DNA from: Solirubrobacteraceae bacterium
Lineage (GTDB): Bacteria > Actinomycetota > Thermoleophilia > Solirubrobacterales > Solirubrobacteraceae
DNA length: 64,000 nucleotides
Assembly: GCA_031177685.1 (NCBI GenBank)
Contig: JAPSGI010000006.1
Coordinates: forward strand, 62,001 to 126,000
Reading direction: 5' to 3'
Shown: positions 16,915 to 26,409 of the stretch, piece by piece
How the letters are laid out: each line of letters opens with the position of its first letter
How positions within the stretch are numbered: the stretch's first letter is position 1
Notes under the pieces: model-generated
Told to the model about the DNA's origin: nothing
Databases searched by the model: none
The model's input: the letters and a program-made list of their open reading frames with translations, nothing else
Translations under genes and position numbers: made by a program

Positions 16915-17517
16915 ATGGACGATCGCGACATCGCTTACGACGAGCGCGGCCTGGTGCCCTGCATCGTGCAGGACTGGCGCACGGGGGAGGTCCTCACCCT
17001 GGCCTACATGAACGCGCAGGCGCTGCAGCGCACGCGCGCGACGGGCGAGATGCACTTCTGGAGCCGCTCGCGCGACGAGCTGTGGCACAAGGGCGAGACG
17101 AGCGGGAACACCCAGGCGCTGCGGGCGATGCGCTACGACTGCGACGCCGACGCGCTGCTCGCGCTGGTCGAGCCCGACGGACCGGCGTGTCACACCGGCG
17201 AGCGCACCTGCTTCTACCGCGGCGAGCTGGGGCCGGCGCCCTTCGAGGCCCTGCCGTCGCTGGAGCGCACGATCGCCGCGCGGCACCGCGACCGGCCCGC
17301 CGGCTCCTACACGACCGAGCTGTTCGACGAGCCCTTCCGCATCGGCGAGAAGGTCGAGGAGGAGGCGCTGGAGGTCGTGCACGCGCACCGCGAGGAGACC
17401 GCGGAGCGCCTCGCCGAGGAATCGGCCGACCTGATCTACCACCTGCTCGTCCTGCTGCGCGACTACGGCGTCGAGGTGCGCGAGGTCGAGGAGGTGCTCA
17501 ATGCCCGTCGCCGCTGA
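16915..17517 (+). CDS. hisIE: Bifunctional PR-AMP cyclohydrolase / PR-ATP pyrophosphatase
   Basis: The 200-residue protein is a two-domain histidine enzyme. The N-terminal HisI domain has L-A-Y-M-N, the W-S-R-S-R loop, K-G-E-T-S-G-N and the zinc cysteines in D-C-D-A-D, C-H and C-F-Y-R. The C-terminal HisE domain (from about residue 112) has the S-Y-T-T-E-L-F helix, K-V-E-E-E-A-L-E-V and E-S-A-D-L-I-Y-H-L-L. Together they do steps two and three of histidine synthesis. Most histidine genes are elsewhere. It overlaps trpE by 17 bases. Confidence 0.95.
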   Translation: MDDRDIAYDERGLVPCIVQDWRTGEVLTLAYMNAQALQRTRATGEMHFWSRSRDELWHKGETSGNTQALRAMRYDCDADALLALVEPDGPACHTGERTCFYRGELGPAPFEALPSLERTIAARHRDRPAGSYTTELFDEPFRIGEKVEEEALEVVHAHREETAERLAEESADLIYHLLVLLRDYGVEVREVEEVLNARRR

Positions 17518-18961
17518 CCTGCCCGCCGCCGCGCCCGGCCTGGACGAGGTGCGCGCGCTCGCGCGGGCGCACAACCTCATCCCGCTGCGCCACACGTTCA
17601 TCGACGACTGCGAGACGCCGGTCTCCGCGTTCCTCAAGCTGCGCGAGGACGGGCCGGCGTTCCTGCTGGAGTCGGCCGAGCAGGGCCAGCGCGTGGGCCG
17701 CTACTCGTTCATCGGCTTTCGGCCCCGCAAGACCGTCACCTGGTCGGCCGGGGATCCCGGCGACCCGTACGCGCTGGCCGAGGCCGAGGTCGCGCGCCAC
17801 CGCCAGGCGCCGCTGCCCGACCTGCCGCCGTTCTCCGGCGGCGCCGTGGGCTTCTTCGGCTACGACCTCGTGCGCACGGTGGAGCCCCTGGGCGCCCCCA
17901 ACCCCGACCCGATCGGCGTGCCGGACATGGCGCTCATGCTCACGGACGCGCTGGTGGTCTTCGACCACCTCAAGCACGAGGTCTCGATCCTGGCCAACGT
18001 GTACGCCGAGGACGACGTCGAGCGCTCCTACGACGCCGCGCGCGAGACGATCGCCGAGGTGCGCCGGCGCCTGAGCGGCCCGGTCCCCCGCGCACCCCGG
18101 CCGGGCCCGCGCGCGATGCCGCGCTTCGAGTCCAACATGTCGCGCGAGACGTTCGAGGGGATCGTCGGCCGCATCGTCGAGTACATCCGCGCCGGCGACG
18201 CCTACCAGGTCGTGCCGTCCCAGCGCTGGAGCGCCGAGGTCCCGGTCGAGGCGTTCTCGATCTACCGCGGACTGCGCGCGGTGAACCCCAGCCCCTACAT
18301 GTACTTCCTGGACTTCGGCGACTTCCAGGTCGCCGGGGCCAGCCCCGAGCCTCTGCTGACCGTCTCCGGCCGGCGCGCCTCCACGCGGCCGATCGCCGGC
18401 ACCCGCCCCCGGGGGGTGGACGCCGAGGACGACGCCCGCATCGCGCGCGAGCTGCTGGAGGACGACAAGGAGCGCGCCGAGCACGTGATGCTGGTCGACC
18501 TCGGGCGCAACGACCTGGGGCGCGTGTGCGAGTACGGCACCGTGGAGGTCGAGACGTTCATGGCCGTGGAGACCTACTCCCACGTGATGCACATCGTCTC
18601 CTCGGTGGCCGGCGACCTGCGGCCGGAGGTGAGCGCCGTGGACGCGCTGCGCTCCGTGCTGCCCGCCGGCACGCTGTCGGGCGCGCCCAAGGTGCGCGCC
18701 ATGCAGATCATCGACGAGGTCGAGCCGGTCAAGCGCGGGGGCTACGGCGGCGCCATCGGCTACCTCGCCTACACCGGGGACCTGGACACCTGCATCCACA
18801 TCCGCACGGTCGTGGTCAAGGACGGTGTGGCCCACGTCCAGGCGGGCGGCGGCACCGTGGCCGACGCCAAGCCGGCCTACGAGTACGAGGAGTCGGTGGC
18901 CAAGGCGCGCGGCGTGATGCGGGCCATCGAGCTGGCCGTGGCGCAGGAGGACTGGGCATGA
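17501..18961 (+). CDS. trpE: Anthranilate synthase component I
   Basis: The 486-residue protein has the regulatory N-terminal part with L-L-E-S-A and R-Y-S-F-I-G, which hold the tryptophan feedback site, and the chorismate-binding core with A-G-D-A-Y-Q-V-V-P-S-Q-R, P-S-P-Y-M-Y-F-L-D, T-R-P-I-A-G-T-R-P-R-G, H-x-M-L-V-D-L-G-R-N-D-L-G-R and A-G-T-L-S-G-A-P-K-V. It makes anthranilate from chorismate with ammonia from TrpG. ATG 17501 lies inside the end of hisIE; the stop overlaps trpG as ATGA. No Trp-rich leader peptide is visible upstream. Confidence 0.97.
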   Translation: MPVAADLPAAAPGLDEVRALARAHNLIPLRHTFIDDCETPVSAFLKLREDGPAFLLESAEQGQRVGRYSFIGFRPRKTVTWSAGDPGDPYALAEAEVARHRQAPLPDLPPFSGGAVGFFGYDLVRTVEPLGAPNPDPIGVPDMALMLTDALVVFDHLKHEVSILANVYAEDDVERSYDAARETIAEVRRRLSGPVPRAPRPGPRAMPRFESNMSRETFEGIVGRIVEYIRAGDAYQVVPSQRWSAEVPVEAFSIYRGLRAVNPSPYMYFLDFGDFQVAGASPEPLLTVSGRRASTRPIAGTRPRGVDAEDDARIARELLEDDKERAEHVMLVDLGRNDLGRVCEYGTVEVETFMAVETYSHVMHIVSSVAGDLRPEVSAVDALRSVLPAGTLSGAPKVRAMQIIDEVEPVKRGGYGGAIGYLAYTGDLDTCIHIRTVVVKDGVAHVQAGGGTVADAKPAYEYEESVAKARGVMRAIELAVAQEDWA

Positions 18962-19518
18962 CGCGCGTCCTGATCGTCGACAACTACGACTCCTTCACCT
19001 ACAACCTCTATCAGTACCTGGGCGAGCTGGGGGCCGAGCTGGAGGTCGTGCGCAACGACCGCGCCACGGTGGACGAGCTGCTGGAGCGCGGGCCCGACCG
19101 CGTGGTCGTCTCGCCGGGCCCATGCACCCCGGACCAGGCGGGGATCTCGGTGGAGGCGATGCGCCGCTTCCCGGAGGCGGGAGTCTCGACGCTGGGCGTG
19201 TGCCTGGGCCACCAGGCAATGGGCCAGGCCTTCGGAGGCCGCGTGGTGCGCCACGAGCCCGTGCACGGCAAGAGCGCGCAGGTGCGGCACGACGGGCGCA
19301 CGATCTTCGCCGGCCTGGACACGCCGCTGACCGTGGGCCGCTACCACTCGCTGGTGGTCGACCCCGACCTGCCGGAAGCGCTGGAGGTCTCCTCCACGGG
19401 CGGCGGGGTCGTCATGGGGCTGCGCCACCGCGAGCTGCCGGTCGAGGGCGTGCAGTTCCATCCCGAGTCCGTCCTCACGCCGGACGGCAAGCGACTGCTG
19501 GCGAACTTCCTTGCCTGA
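18958..19518 (+). CDS. trpG: Anthranilate synthase component II (glutamine amidotransferase)
   Basis: The 186-residue class I glutaminase begins V-L-I-V-D-N-Y-D-S-F-T-Y-N-L and has the nucleophile Cys in G-V-C-L-G-H-Q (near residue 81), S-P-G-P-C-T-P as the oxyanion region, and the H-P-E-S His/Glu pair near the end. It feeds ammonia to TrpE and may also serve PabB if one exists elsewhere. It overlaps trpE by four bases and trpD by eight. Confidence 0.96.
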   Translation: MTRVLIVDNYDSFTYNLYQYLGELGAELEVVRNDRATVDELLERGPDRVVVSPGPCTPDQAGISVEAMRRFPEAGVSTLGVCLGHQAMGQAFGGRVVRHEPVHGKSAQVRHDGRTIFAGLDTPLTVGRYHSLVVDPDLPEALEVSSTGGGVVMGLRHRELPVEGVQFHPESVLTPDGKRLLANFLA

Positions 19519-20559
19519 CGACGTGCTCACGCGGGCCATCGAGGCGGTGGCGGGCGGTCGCGACCTGTCGGTCGACGAGGCGGCCGAGGTGCTGGAGGCG
19601 ATCATGTCCGGCGACGCCTCCGAGGCCCAGATCGCCGGCTTCCTCGTCGGCCTGCGCGCCAAGGGCGAGACGGTGGACGAGGTGGCCGGCTTCGCGCGCA
19701 CGATGCGCGGGCTGGCCGCCCGTGTGGAGACCGGCCGCGACGACCTGCTGGACACCGCGGGCACGGGCGGCGGGCGGACCACGTTCAACGTCTCCACGAC
19801 GGCGGCGCTGATCGCCGCCGGCGCCGGCTGCGCGGTGGCCAAGCACGGCAACCGCTCGGCCACGAGCCTGTCGGGCTCCGCGGACGTGCTGGAGGCGCTC
19901 GGGGCGCGCATAGACCTGGAGCCCGACGCCGTCGCCACGTGCATCCGCGACGTCGGGTTCGGCTTCATGTTCGCGCCCGCCCACCATCAGGCGATGCGCT
20001 TCGTGGTGCCCGTGCGCAAGGCCCTGGCCGTGCGCACCGTGTTCAACTTCCTCGGGCCCCTCACCAATCCGGCGGGCGCCACGCGTCAGCTGATCGGCGT
20101 CTCTGACCCGGCGTTCGTCCACGTGCTCGCGGGCGCCCTCGGGCAGCTGGGCGTCGAGAGGGCGCTGGTAGTGTGCGGCGAAGACGGACTGGACGAGATG
20201 AGCACCGCTGGACGCACGCACGTCGTCGAGGTCACCGGCGGAGGAGACGGCGACGCGACCATCGAGCGCTACGCCGTCGAACCCGGCGACGTCGGGCTTC
20301 CCACGTCGCCGCTCGCCGCGGTGGCCGGCGGCACGCCGGAGGAGAACGCCGCCACCACGCGTTCCGTGCTGGCCGGCGAGCCGGGCCCGGCGCGCGATTT
20401 GGCCGTGCTCAACGCCGGCGCGGCGATCTACGCGGCCCGGCGCGCGGACACGCTGGAGGAGGGCGTGCGCGCCGCCGAGGCCGCGGTCGACGACGGCCGC
20501 GCGCAGCGCGCGCTGGAGGCCTACGTGGCCCGCACCCGCGAGGGAGCGGCGAGTCCCTC

Positions 20560-20563
<4 letters not shown>
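19511..20563 (+). CDS. trpD: Anthranilate phosphoribosyltransferase
   Basis: The 350-residue protein has the TrpD signatures D-T-A-G-T-G-G-G (PRPP loop), F-N-V-S-T-T-A-A, K-H-G-N-R-S, S-G-S-A-D-V-L-E-A-L-G and F-N-F-L-G-P-L-T-N-P. It joins anthranilate to PRPP. TTG 19511 is taken as the start; GTG 19523 is an alternative that would shorten it by four residues. Its stop overlaps the trpC start as GTGA. Confidence 0.96.
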
Positions 20564-21351
<788 letters not shown>

Positions 21352-21386
21352 CTTCGGTTCACCGCCTCCCTTCACGCTCCATCGCC

Positions 21387-22574
21387 ATGAACCCCGCCTC
21401 GCTGCGCTCGTCGCTCCTCGCCGCCGTGGTCGGCGGCGCTCTCGTCGCCGCCGCCATCCTGCTCCTGGACCTCGGCGACGACTCCGGGAAGACCACCACC
21501 GTCATCCAGCAGTCGCCGCTGTCCGCCGCCCGCGACGCGGCGCAGGAGGGCGCCCCGCGCGGGCTGACCGCGCGCGAGATCTACAAGCGCGACGCGCCCG
21601 GCGTCGTCAACGTGCGCGCCCAGGTGGTCCAGCAGGTCGAGTCCCCGTTCGACCTCGGCCCGCAGCCCGACCGCGGGACCTCCACCGGCTCGGGCTTCGT
21701 GCTGGACAAGCGCGGCTTCATCCTCACCAACGCGCACGTCATCGAGGGCGCCTCCCGCGTGACCGTCCAGTTCGAGGACGACAAGGTGACGGAGGCCAAG
21801 GTCGTGGGCAAGGACACCTCCACCGACCTGGCGGTGCTCAAGGTCGACCCCGAGAACCTGGACCTCAAGCCGCTCGCCCTGGGCGACTCCAAGGACGTGC
21901 AGGTGGGCGATCCGACGATCGCGATCGGCAACCCGTTCGGCCTGGACCGCACGCTCACCACCGGCGTCGTGTCGGCGCTCCAGCGCCGGATCACCGCCCC
22001 CAACGGCTTCCAGATCGAGAACGTCATCCAGACGGACGCGGCGATCAACCCCGGCAACTCCGGCGGTCCGCTGCTCGACGCCGCGGGCCGGGTGATCGGC
22101 ATCAACTCCCAGATCGCCACGGGCGGCGCGGGCAACGGGAACGTCGGCATCGCCTTCGCCGTGCCGATCAACACCGCCAAGCAGGTGATCCCGCAGCTGC
22201 GCGACGCGGGCAAGGTCGAGCGCGCCTACCTGGGCATCACCGGCGCGACGATCGACGCCTCGCTGGCGCGCCTGAACCTGGCCGCTGAGAGCGGCGTGCT
22301 CGTCCAGACGGTGCAGGCAGGCAGCCCGGCCGACAAGGCGGGCATCCGCGGCGGCGACGCCCGCGCCAACCTCGACGGCTCGGACATCGCGCTGGGCGGC
22401 GACGTGATCACCAAGATCGACGGCAAGCCCGTGAAGTCGATGGACGACGTGGTGGCCGTGATCAACCGCAAGAAGCCCGGCGACCAGGTGTCGCTGGAGC
22501 TGCTGCGCGACGGGCGGTCGAAGACGGTCACGGTGAAGCTCGCCCAGAGGCCAAGCGAGGCGCCTAACCAGTAG
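21387..22574 (+). CDS. HtrA/DegP-like serine protease with PDZ domain
   Basis: The 395-residue protein has one N-terminal membrane anchor (about residues 10-27), a trypsin-like domain with the catalytic triad His in T-N-A-H-V, Asp in S-T-D-L-A-V-L-K and Ser in N-P-G-N-S-G-G-P-L, and one C-terminal PDZ domain. It should act outside the membrane in protein quality control. It sits between trpC and trpF, 35 and 30 bases from its neighbours, so it splits the trp genes into two blocks; trpF has its own promoter signal. Confidence 0.95.
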   Translation: MNPASLRSSLLAAVVGGALVAAAILLLDLGDDSGKTTTVIQQSPLSAARDAAQEGAPRGLTAREIYKRDAPGVVNVRAQVVQQVESPFDLGPQPDRGTSTGSGFVLDKRGFILTNAHVIEGASRVTVQFEDDKVTEAKVVGKDTSTDLAVLKVDPENLDLKPLALGDSKDVQVGDPTIAIGNPFGLDRTLTTGVVSALQRRITAPNGFQIENVIQTDAAINPGNSGGPLLDAAGRVIGINSQIATGGAGNGNVGIAFAVPINTAKQVIPQLRDAGKVERAYLGITGATIDASLARLNLAAESGVLVQTVQAGSPADKAGIRGGDARANLDGSDIALGGDVITKIDGKPVKSMDDVVAVINRKKPGDQVSLELLRDGRSKTVTVKLAQRPSEAPNQ

Positions 22575-22592
22575 GTCGCGTCTCGGGGTCCC

Positions 22593-22598
22593 TACGAT
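22593..22598 (+). promoter_or_regulatory. -10 box of trpF, leaderless layout
   Basis: TACGAT ends six bases before the GTG of trpF at 22605. This would let trpFBA be expressed apart from htrA. Confidence 0.5.
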
Positions 22599-22604
22599 GG
22601 CCTC

Positions 22605-23243
22605 GTGACCAAGGTCAAGATCTGCGGGACCACCAACCTCGACGACGCCCGGCTGGCGGCCGACCTCGGCGCCTGGGCGGTCGGGCTCGTGTTCGCGCCC
22701 GAATCGTCGCGGCAGGTGGCCGTGGACGTCGCCGCCGAGATCGCGGCGGAGCTGCGCCGGCGGACCGAGCTGGCAGGCGTCTTCGTCAACGCGCCGCTGG
22801 ACGAGGTCGCCGCGGTGGCCGACGGCGTCGGGCTCACGATGCTGCAGCTGCACGGGGACGAGGGCCCCGCCTACTGCGCCGAGGCCGCGCGGCGCACCGG
22901 CTGCAAGGTCGCCAAGGTCGCGCGGGTGCGCTCGCGCGCCGACGTGGCGGGCCTCGAGCCCTTCCACACCGACTTCCACCTCCTCGACGCCGGGGCCGGC
23001 GACCGGCGGGGCGGAACCGGCCAGACCTGGGACTGGCGCCTGGTGGCCCAGCACCGCGCGCCGCAGCCGCTGATCGTGGCCGGGGGGCTGACGCCGGAGA
23101 ACGTCGCCGAGGCGATCCGCCACACGCGGCCCTTCGCGGTCGACGTGGTCAGCGGCGTGGAGGCGCAGCCCGGCATTAAGGATCCGGCGAAGCTGGAGGC
23201 GTTCTTCGCCGCGGTCGCCGGGGCGCGGGAGCCGGTCGCGTGA
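22605..23243 (+). CDS. trpF: Phosphoribosylanthranilate isomerase
   Basis: The 212-residue TIM barrel opens with K-V-K-I-C-G-T-T, has [33 protein letters not shown] and V-D-V-V-S-G-V-E as expected for TrpF. It makes the Amadori rearrangement before TrpC. The GTG 22605 is supported by the box six bases upstream. A separate TrpF argues against a PriA-only solution for this step. It overlaps trpB as GTGA. Confidence 0.95.
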   Translation: MTKVKICGTTNLDDARLAADLGAWAVGLVFAPESSRQVAVDVAAEIAAELRRRTELAGVFVNAPLDEVAAVADGVGLTMLQLHGDEGPAYCAEAARRTGCKVAKVARVRSRADVAGLEPFHTDFHLLDAGAGDRRGGTGQTWDWRLVAQHRAPQPLIVAGGLTPENVAEAIRHTRPFAVDVVSGVEAQPGIKDPAKLEAFFAAVAGAREPVA

Positions 23244-24400
23244 TCGACGAGCGCTTCGGCCCCTACGGCGGGCGCTACGTGCCCGAGACGCTCATGCCGG
23301 CGCTGGCCGAGCTGGCCGCCGCGTGGGAGGCCGTCCGCGACGACGCCGATTACCGCATGGAGCTCGCCGAGCTGCTGCGCGACTACGCCGGCCGCCCGAC
23401 GCCGCTGTACCTGGCGCGGCGGCTGTCGGAGGCGGCCGGGCGCCCGGTGTGGCTCAAGCGCGAGGACCTGCTGCACACCGGCGCGCACAAGCTCAACAAC
23501 GCGCTGGGCCAGTGCCTGCTCGCCCGGCGGATGGGCAAGCGGCGGATCATCGCCGAGACCGGTGCGGGCCAGCACGGCGTCGCCACCGCCACGGCGTGCG
23601 CGCTGCTGGACCTGGAGTGCGTCGTCTACATGGGCGAGGAGGACATGCGCCGGCAGCGGCCCAACGTCGAGCGCATGGGGCTGCTGGGCGCCACCGTGGC
23701 GCCGGTCGCCGCGGGCACGCGGACGCTGAAGGAGGCGACCTCGGAGGCGATCCGCGACTGGACCACGAACGTCGCCACCACGCACTACGTGATCGGCTCC
23801 ACGGTCGGCCCCGCGCCCTACCCGGCGCTGGTGCGCGACCTGCAGCGGGTGATCGGCGACGAGGCGCGCGCGCAGCTGCTGGAGCGCACGGGCCGCCTGC
23901 CCGACCGGGTGATCGCCTGCGTGGGCGGCGGCTCCAACGCCATTGGCACCTTCACCGCGTTCACGGGCGACGCCGGCGTGGAGCTGATCGGCGTGGAGGC
24001 CGCGGGCGAGGGGCTGGACAGCGGCCGCCACGGCGCTCCGCTCACCGCCGGCGGGCGGCCCGGCGTGCTGCACGGCTCGCTGTCGGCCGTACTGCAGGAC
24101 GCCGACGGCCAGATCGCCGAGGCGCACTCGATCTCCGCGGGCCTGGACTACCCGGGCTCCGGCCCCGAGCACGCGCACCTGCGCGACACCGGGCGCGCGC
24201 GCTACGAGGCCGTGTCGGACGCCGACGCGCTCGCCGCCTTCGCGCACACGGCGCGCCTGGAGGGGATCATCCCGGCGCTGGAGTCCAGCCACGCGATCGC
24301 CTGGACGCTGGCCAACCCGGGTGGCGAGCTGGACCTGGTGTGCCTGTCCGGGCGCGGGGACAAGGACCTCGCCGAGGCGCTGGAGCGGCTGGGTGACTGA
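23240..24400 (+). CDS. trpB: Tryptophan synthase beta chain
   Basis: The 386-residue PLP enzyme begins [13 protein letters not shown] and has the PLP Lys at residue 84 in [17 protein letters not shown]-x-x-G-P-x-P-Y-P, [10 protein letters not shown] for phosphate binding and S-G-R-G-D-K-D near the end. It condenses indole with serine. The start and end both overlap neighbours, so trpF, trpB and trpA are coupled. Confidence 0.97.
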   Translation: MIDERFGPYGGRYVPETLMPALAELAAAWEAVRDDADYRMELAELLRDYAGRPTPLYLARRLSEAAGRPVWLKREDLLHTGAHKLNNALGQCLLARRMGKRRIIAETGAGQHGVATATACALLDLECVVYMGEEDMRRQRPNVERMGLLGATVAPVAAGTRTLKEATSEAIRDWTTNVATTHYVIGSTVGPAPYPALVRDLQRVIGDEARAQLLERTGRLPDRVIACVGGGSNAIGTFTAFTGDAGVELIGVEAAGEGLDSGRHGAPLTAGGRPGVLHGSLSAVLQDADGQIAEAHSISAGLDYPGSGPEHAHLRDTGRARYEAVSDADALAAFAHTARLEGIIPALESSHAIAWTLANPGGELDLVCLSGRGDKDLAEALERLGD

Positions 24401-25193
24401 GGTGGCGGCGCCGGCGGGCGCCGAGCGGATCTCGTCCGCCTTCGCGGACCGGGCCGGGCGGGCGGCGCTGATGCCCTACATGATGGGCGGGTTCCCCGAC
24501 CTGCCCACCTCGGCGCGGATCGCCGCCGCCTACGCCGACGGCGGCGCCGACCTGGTCGAGCTGGGGATCCCGTTCTCCGATCCGCTGGCCGACGGCCCGG
24601 TGATCGCGGCCGCGGGCACGCAGGCGCTACGCGCCGGCGCCACGGTGGACGGCGTCCTGGGCGTCTGCGAGGAGCTGGCGCCGCGCGTCCCGGTCGTGGT
24701 CATGTGCTACGCCAACCTGGTCCTCGCCCCGGGTCCGGACGCCTTCGCGGCGGCCCTGACGGCCGCGGGCGCCAGCGGGCTGATCGTCCCCGACCTGCCG
24801 CTGGAGGAGGCGTCCGGGGTGCTGGAGGCCTGCGACGCGCACGGCGTGGCGCTGGTTTTGCTCGTGGCGCCGACCACGCCGGAGGAGCGCCTGGCGCGCA
24901 TCGGCGCCCAGGCCCGCGGCTTCCTCTACACGGTCGCGGTCACCGGGACGACCGGCGAGCGCGACGCGCTGGACGTCGGGGGTGTCGTGGCGCGCGCCCG
25001 CGCGCACGCGGGCGTACCCGTCGCCGTCGGCTTCGGCATCGGGACGCCCGAGCAGGCCGCCGCGGCCGCCGCGGCCGGGGCGGACGGCGTGATCGTCGGC
25101 AGCCGGCTGGTCCGTGCGGCTGCCGAGGCCGCCGACCCGGCCGGCGCCGTGCGCGACGCGGTCGCCGGTTTTGCCGCCGCGCTCAGCCGATAG
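24393..25193 (+). CDS. trpA: Tryptophan synthase alpha chain
   Basis: The 266-residue TIM barrel has P-Y-M-M-G-G-F-P-D, the catalytic Glu in [17 protein letters not shown], the catalytic Asp in [22 protein letters not shown] and V-G-F-G-I-G-T-P. It releases indole from indole-glycerol phosphate for TrpB. GTG 24393 lies eight bases inside trpB. Its TAG stop is also the first half of a -10 box for the next small gene. Confidence 0.97.
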   Translation: MTEVAAPAGAERISSAFADRAGRAALMPYMMGGFPDLPTSARIAAAYADGGADLVELGIPFSDPLADGPVIAAAGTQALRAGATVDGVLGVCEELAPRVPVVVMCYANLVLAPGPDAFAAALTAAGASGLIVPDLPLEEASGVLEACDAHGVALVLLVAPTTPEERLARIGAQARGFLYTVAVTGTTGERDALDVGGVVARARAHAGVPVAVGFGIGTPEQAAAAAAAGADGVIVGSRLVRAAAEAADPAGAVRDAVAGFAAALSR

Positions 25194-25196
25194 GAT
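25191..25196 (+). promoter_or_regulatory. -10 box that begins with the trpA stop codon
   Basis: TAGGAT ends six bases before the ATG at 25203. Its first three bases are the stop codon of trpA. Confidence 0.5.
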
Positions 25197-25202
25197 CGCC
25201 GC

Positions 25203-25367
25203 ATGGCCATCACGGTCGCCACCGCCGCCGCGCTCGTCATCTGGGTCGTCATGTGGTCCGTCGGGATCAAGGCGCTGGACGCCAGCATGCTCGCCCTGGC
25301 GATCGTCCTCCTCGTCGCCACCGGGCGGATCGTCATGCGCTACCTGCCGGGTCGCGACCGGGCCTGA
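25203..25367 (+). CDS. Small two-helix membrane protein
   Basis: A 54-residue protein from ATG 25203 to TGA 25367 has two hydrophobic helices (about residues 5-20 and 27-44) and a basic C-terminus ending R-Y-L-P-G-R-D-R-A. It lies between trpA and the phosphofructokinase gene. I recognise no family. The leaderless-type box six bases upstream and the good third-position G/C bias support it as a real gene. Confidence 0.65.
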   Translation: MAITVATAAALVIWVVMWSVGIKALDASMLALAIVLLVATGRIVMRYLPGRDRA

Positions 25368-25377
25368 CAGCCGGCGC

Positions 25378-26409
25378 ATGGCCCGTGTCGGCATCCTCAC
25401 CGGCGGGGGCGACTGCCCCGGCCTCAACGCGGTCATCCGCGCCGTCGTGCGCAAGGGGATCCGCGAGCACGGCCACTCGCTGCTGGGCTTCCGCCACGGC
25501 TGGGCCGGGGCGATGGGCGGCGAGACCGTCGAGCTGACGCTGGAGAACACGCGCGGGATCCTGCCCCGTGGCGGCACCATCCTGGGCACGTCGCGGACGA
25601 ATCCCTACAAGGACGACGGCGGCGTCGAGCGCGTCAAGGCGACCCTGGCCGCGGAGGGCGTGGACGCCCTGATCGCCGTGGGCGGCGAGGACACGCTGGG
25701 CGTCGCGCAGCGCCTGCACGACGACGGCGTCCCGGTGGTGGGAGTGCCCAAGACGATCGACAACGACCTCAACGGCACCGACTTCACCTTCGGCTTCCAG
25801 ACCGCAGTGCAGATCGCCACCGACGCGATCGACCGCCTGCACACCACGGCGGAGTCCCACAACCGCGTGATGGTGGTGGAGGTCATGGGCCGCCACGCCG
25901 GCTGGATCGCCTGCTACAGCGGGATGGCGGGCGGCGCGGACGCCATCCTGGTGCCCGAGCGCGCCTTCGACGTGGACGAGGTGTGCGAGCGCATCCGGCG
26001 CCGCCACCGCGCGGGGCGGACGTTCTCGATCATCGTGGTGTCCGAGGGCGCCGTGCCGCGCGACGGCTCCGAGCCGCGCGGCGACCGGCAGACCGACGCC
26101 TTCGGCCACGTTCGCCTGGGCGGCATCGCGGTCGAGCTGGAGGGGCAGATCGAGGAGCGCACGGGCTACGAGAGCCGCATGACGATCCTCGGCCACGTCC
26201 AGCGCGGCGGCACCCCGACGGCGTACGACCGCGTGCTGGCCACACGCTTCGGCGTGGCCGCCATCGACGCCGCGAGCGACGGCGCCTTCGGGCAGATGGT
26301 GGCCCTGCACGGCACCGACATCGCGCGCGTCGGGCTGGAGGACGCGCTGCGCGAGCCCAAGGTGCTCGATCCCGAGCTCTACGAGACGGCGGAGGTCTTC
26401 TTCGGATGA
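25378..26409 (+). CDS. 6-phosphofructokinase, predicted pyrophosphate type
   Basis: The 343-residue protein is a group III phosphofructokinase: G-G-G-D-C-P-G-L-N near the start, P-K-T-I-D-N-D at 124-130, M-G-R-H-A-G-W-I and G-x-x-Q-R-G-G-x-P. The key site reads G-G-E-D-T at residues 102-106; Asp 105 in place of the Gly of ATP enzymes, together with Lys 125, is the pattern of the Amycolatopsis-type pyrophosphate-dependent enzyme, while streptomycete ATP enzymes read G-G-E-G-T. It would then work reversibly with pyrophosphate. It overlaps the next gene as ATGA. Confidence 0.93.
   Translation: MARVGILTGGGDCPGLNAVIRAVVRKGIREHGHSLLGFRHGWAGAMGGETVELTLENTRGILPRGGTILGTSRTNPYKDDGGVERVKATLAAEGVDALIAVGGEDTLGVAQRLHDDGVPVVGVPKTIDNDLNGTDFTFGFQTAVQIATDAIDRLHTTAESHNRVMVVEVMGRHAGWIACYSGMAGGADAILVPERAFDVDEVCERIRRRHRAGRTFSIIVVSEGAVPRDGSEPRGDRQTDAFGHVRLGGIAVELEGQIEERTGYESRMTILGHVQRGGTPTAYDRVLATRFGVAAIDAASDGAFGQMVALHGTDIARVGLEDALREPKVLDPELYETAEVFFG

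Noticed and set aside
17500-17520. A trp attenuator or leader peptide before trpE
   Set aside because: trpE begins inside hisIE and no Trp-codon-rich leader or alternative stem-loops are seen before hisIE.
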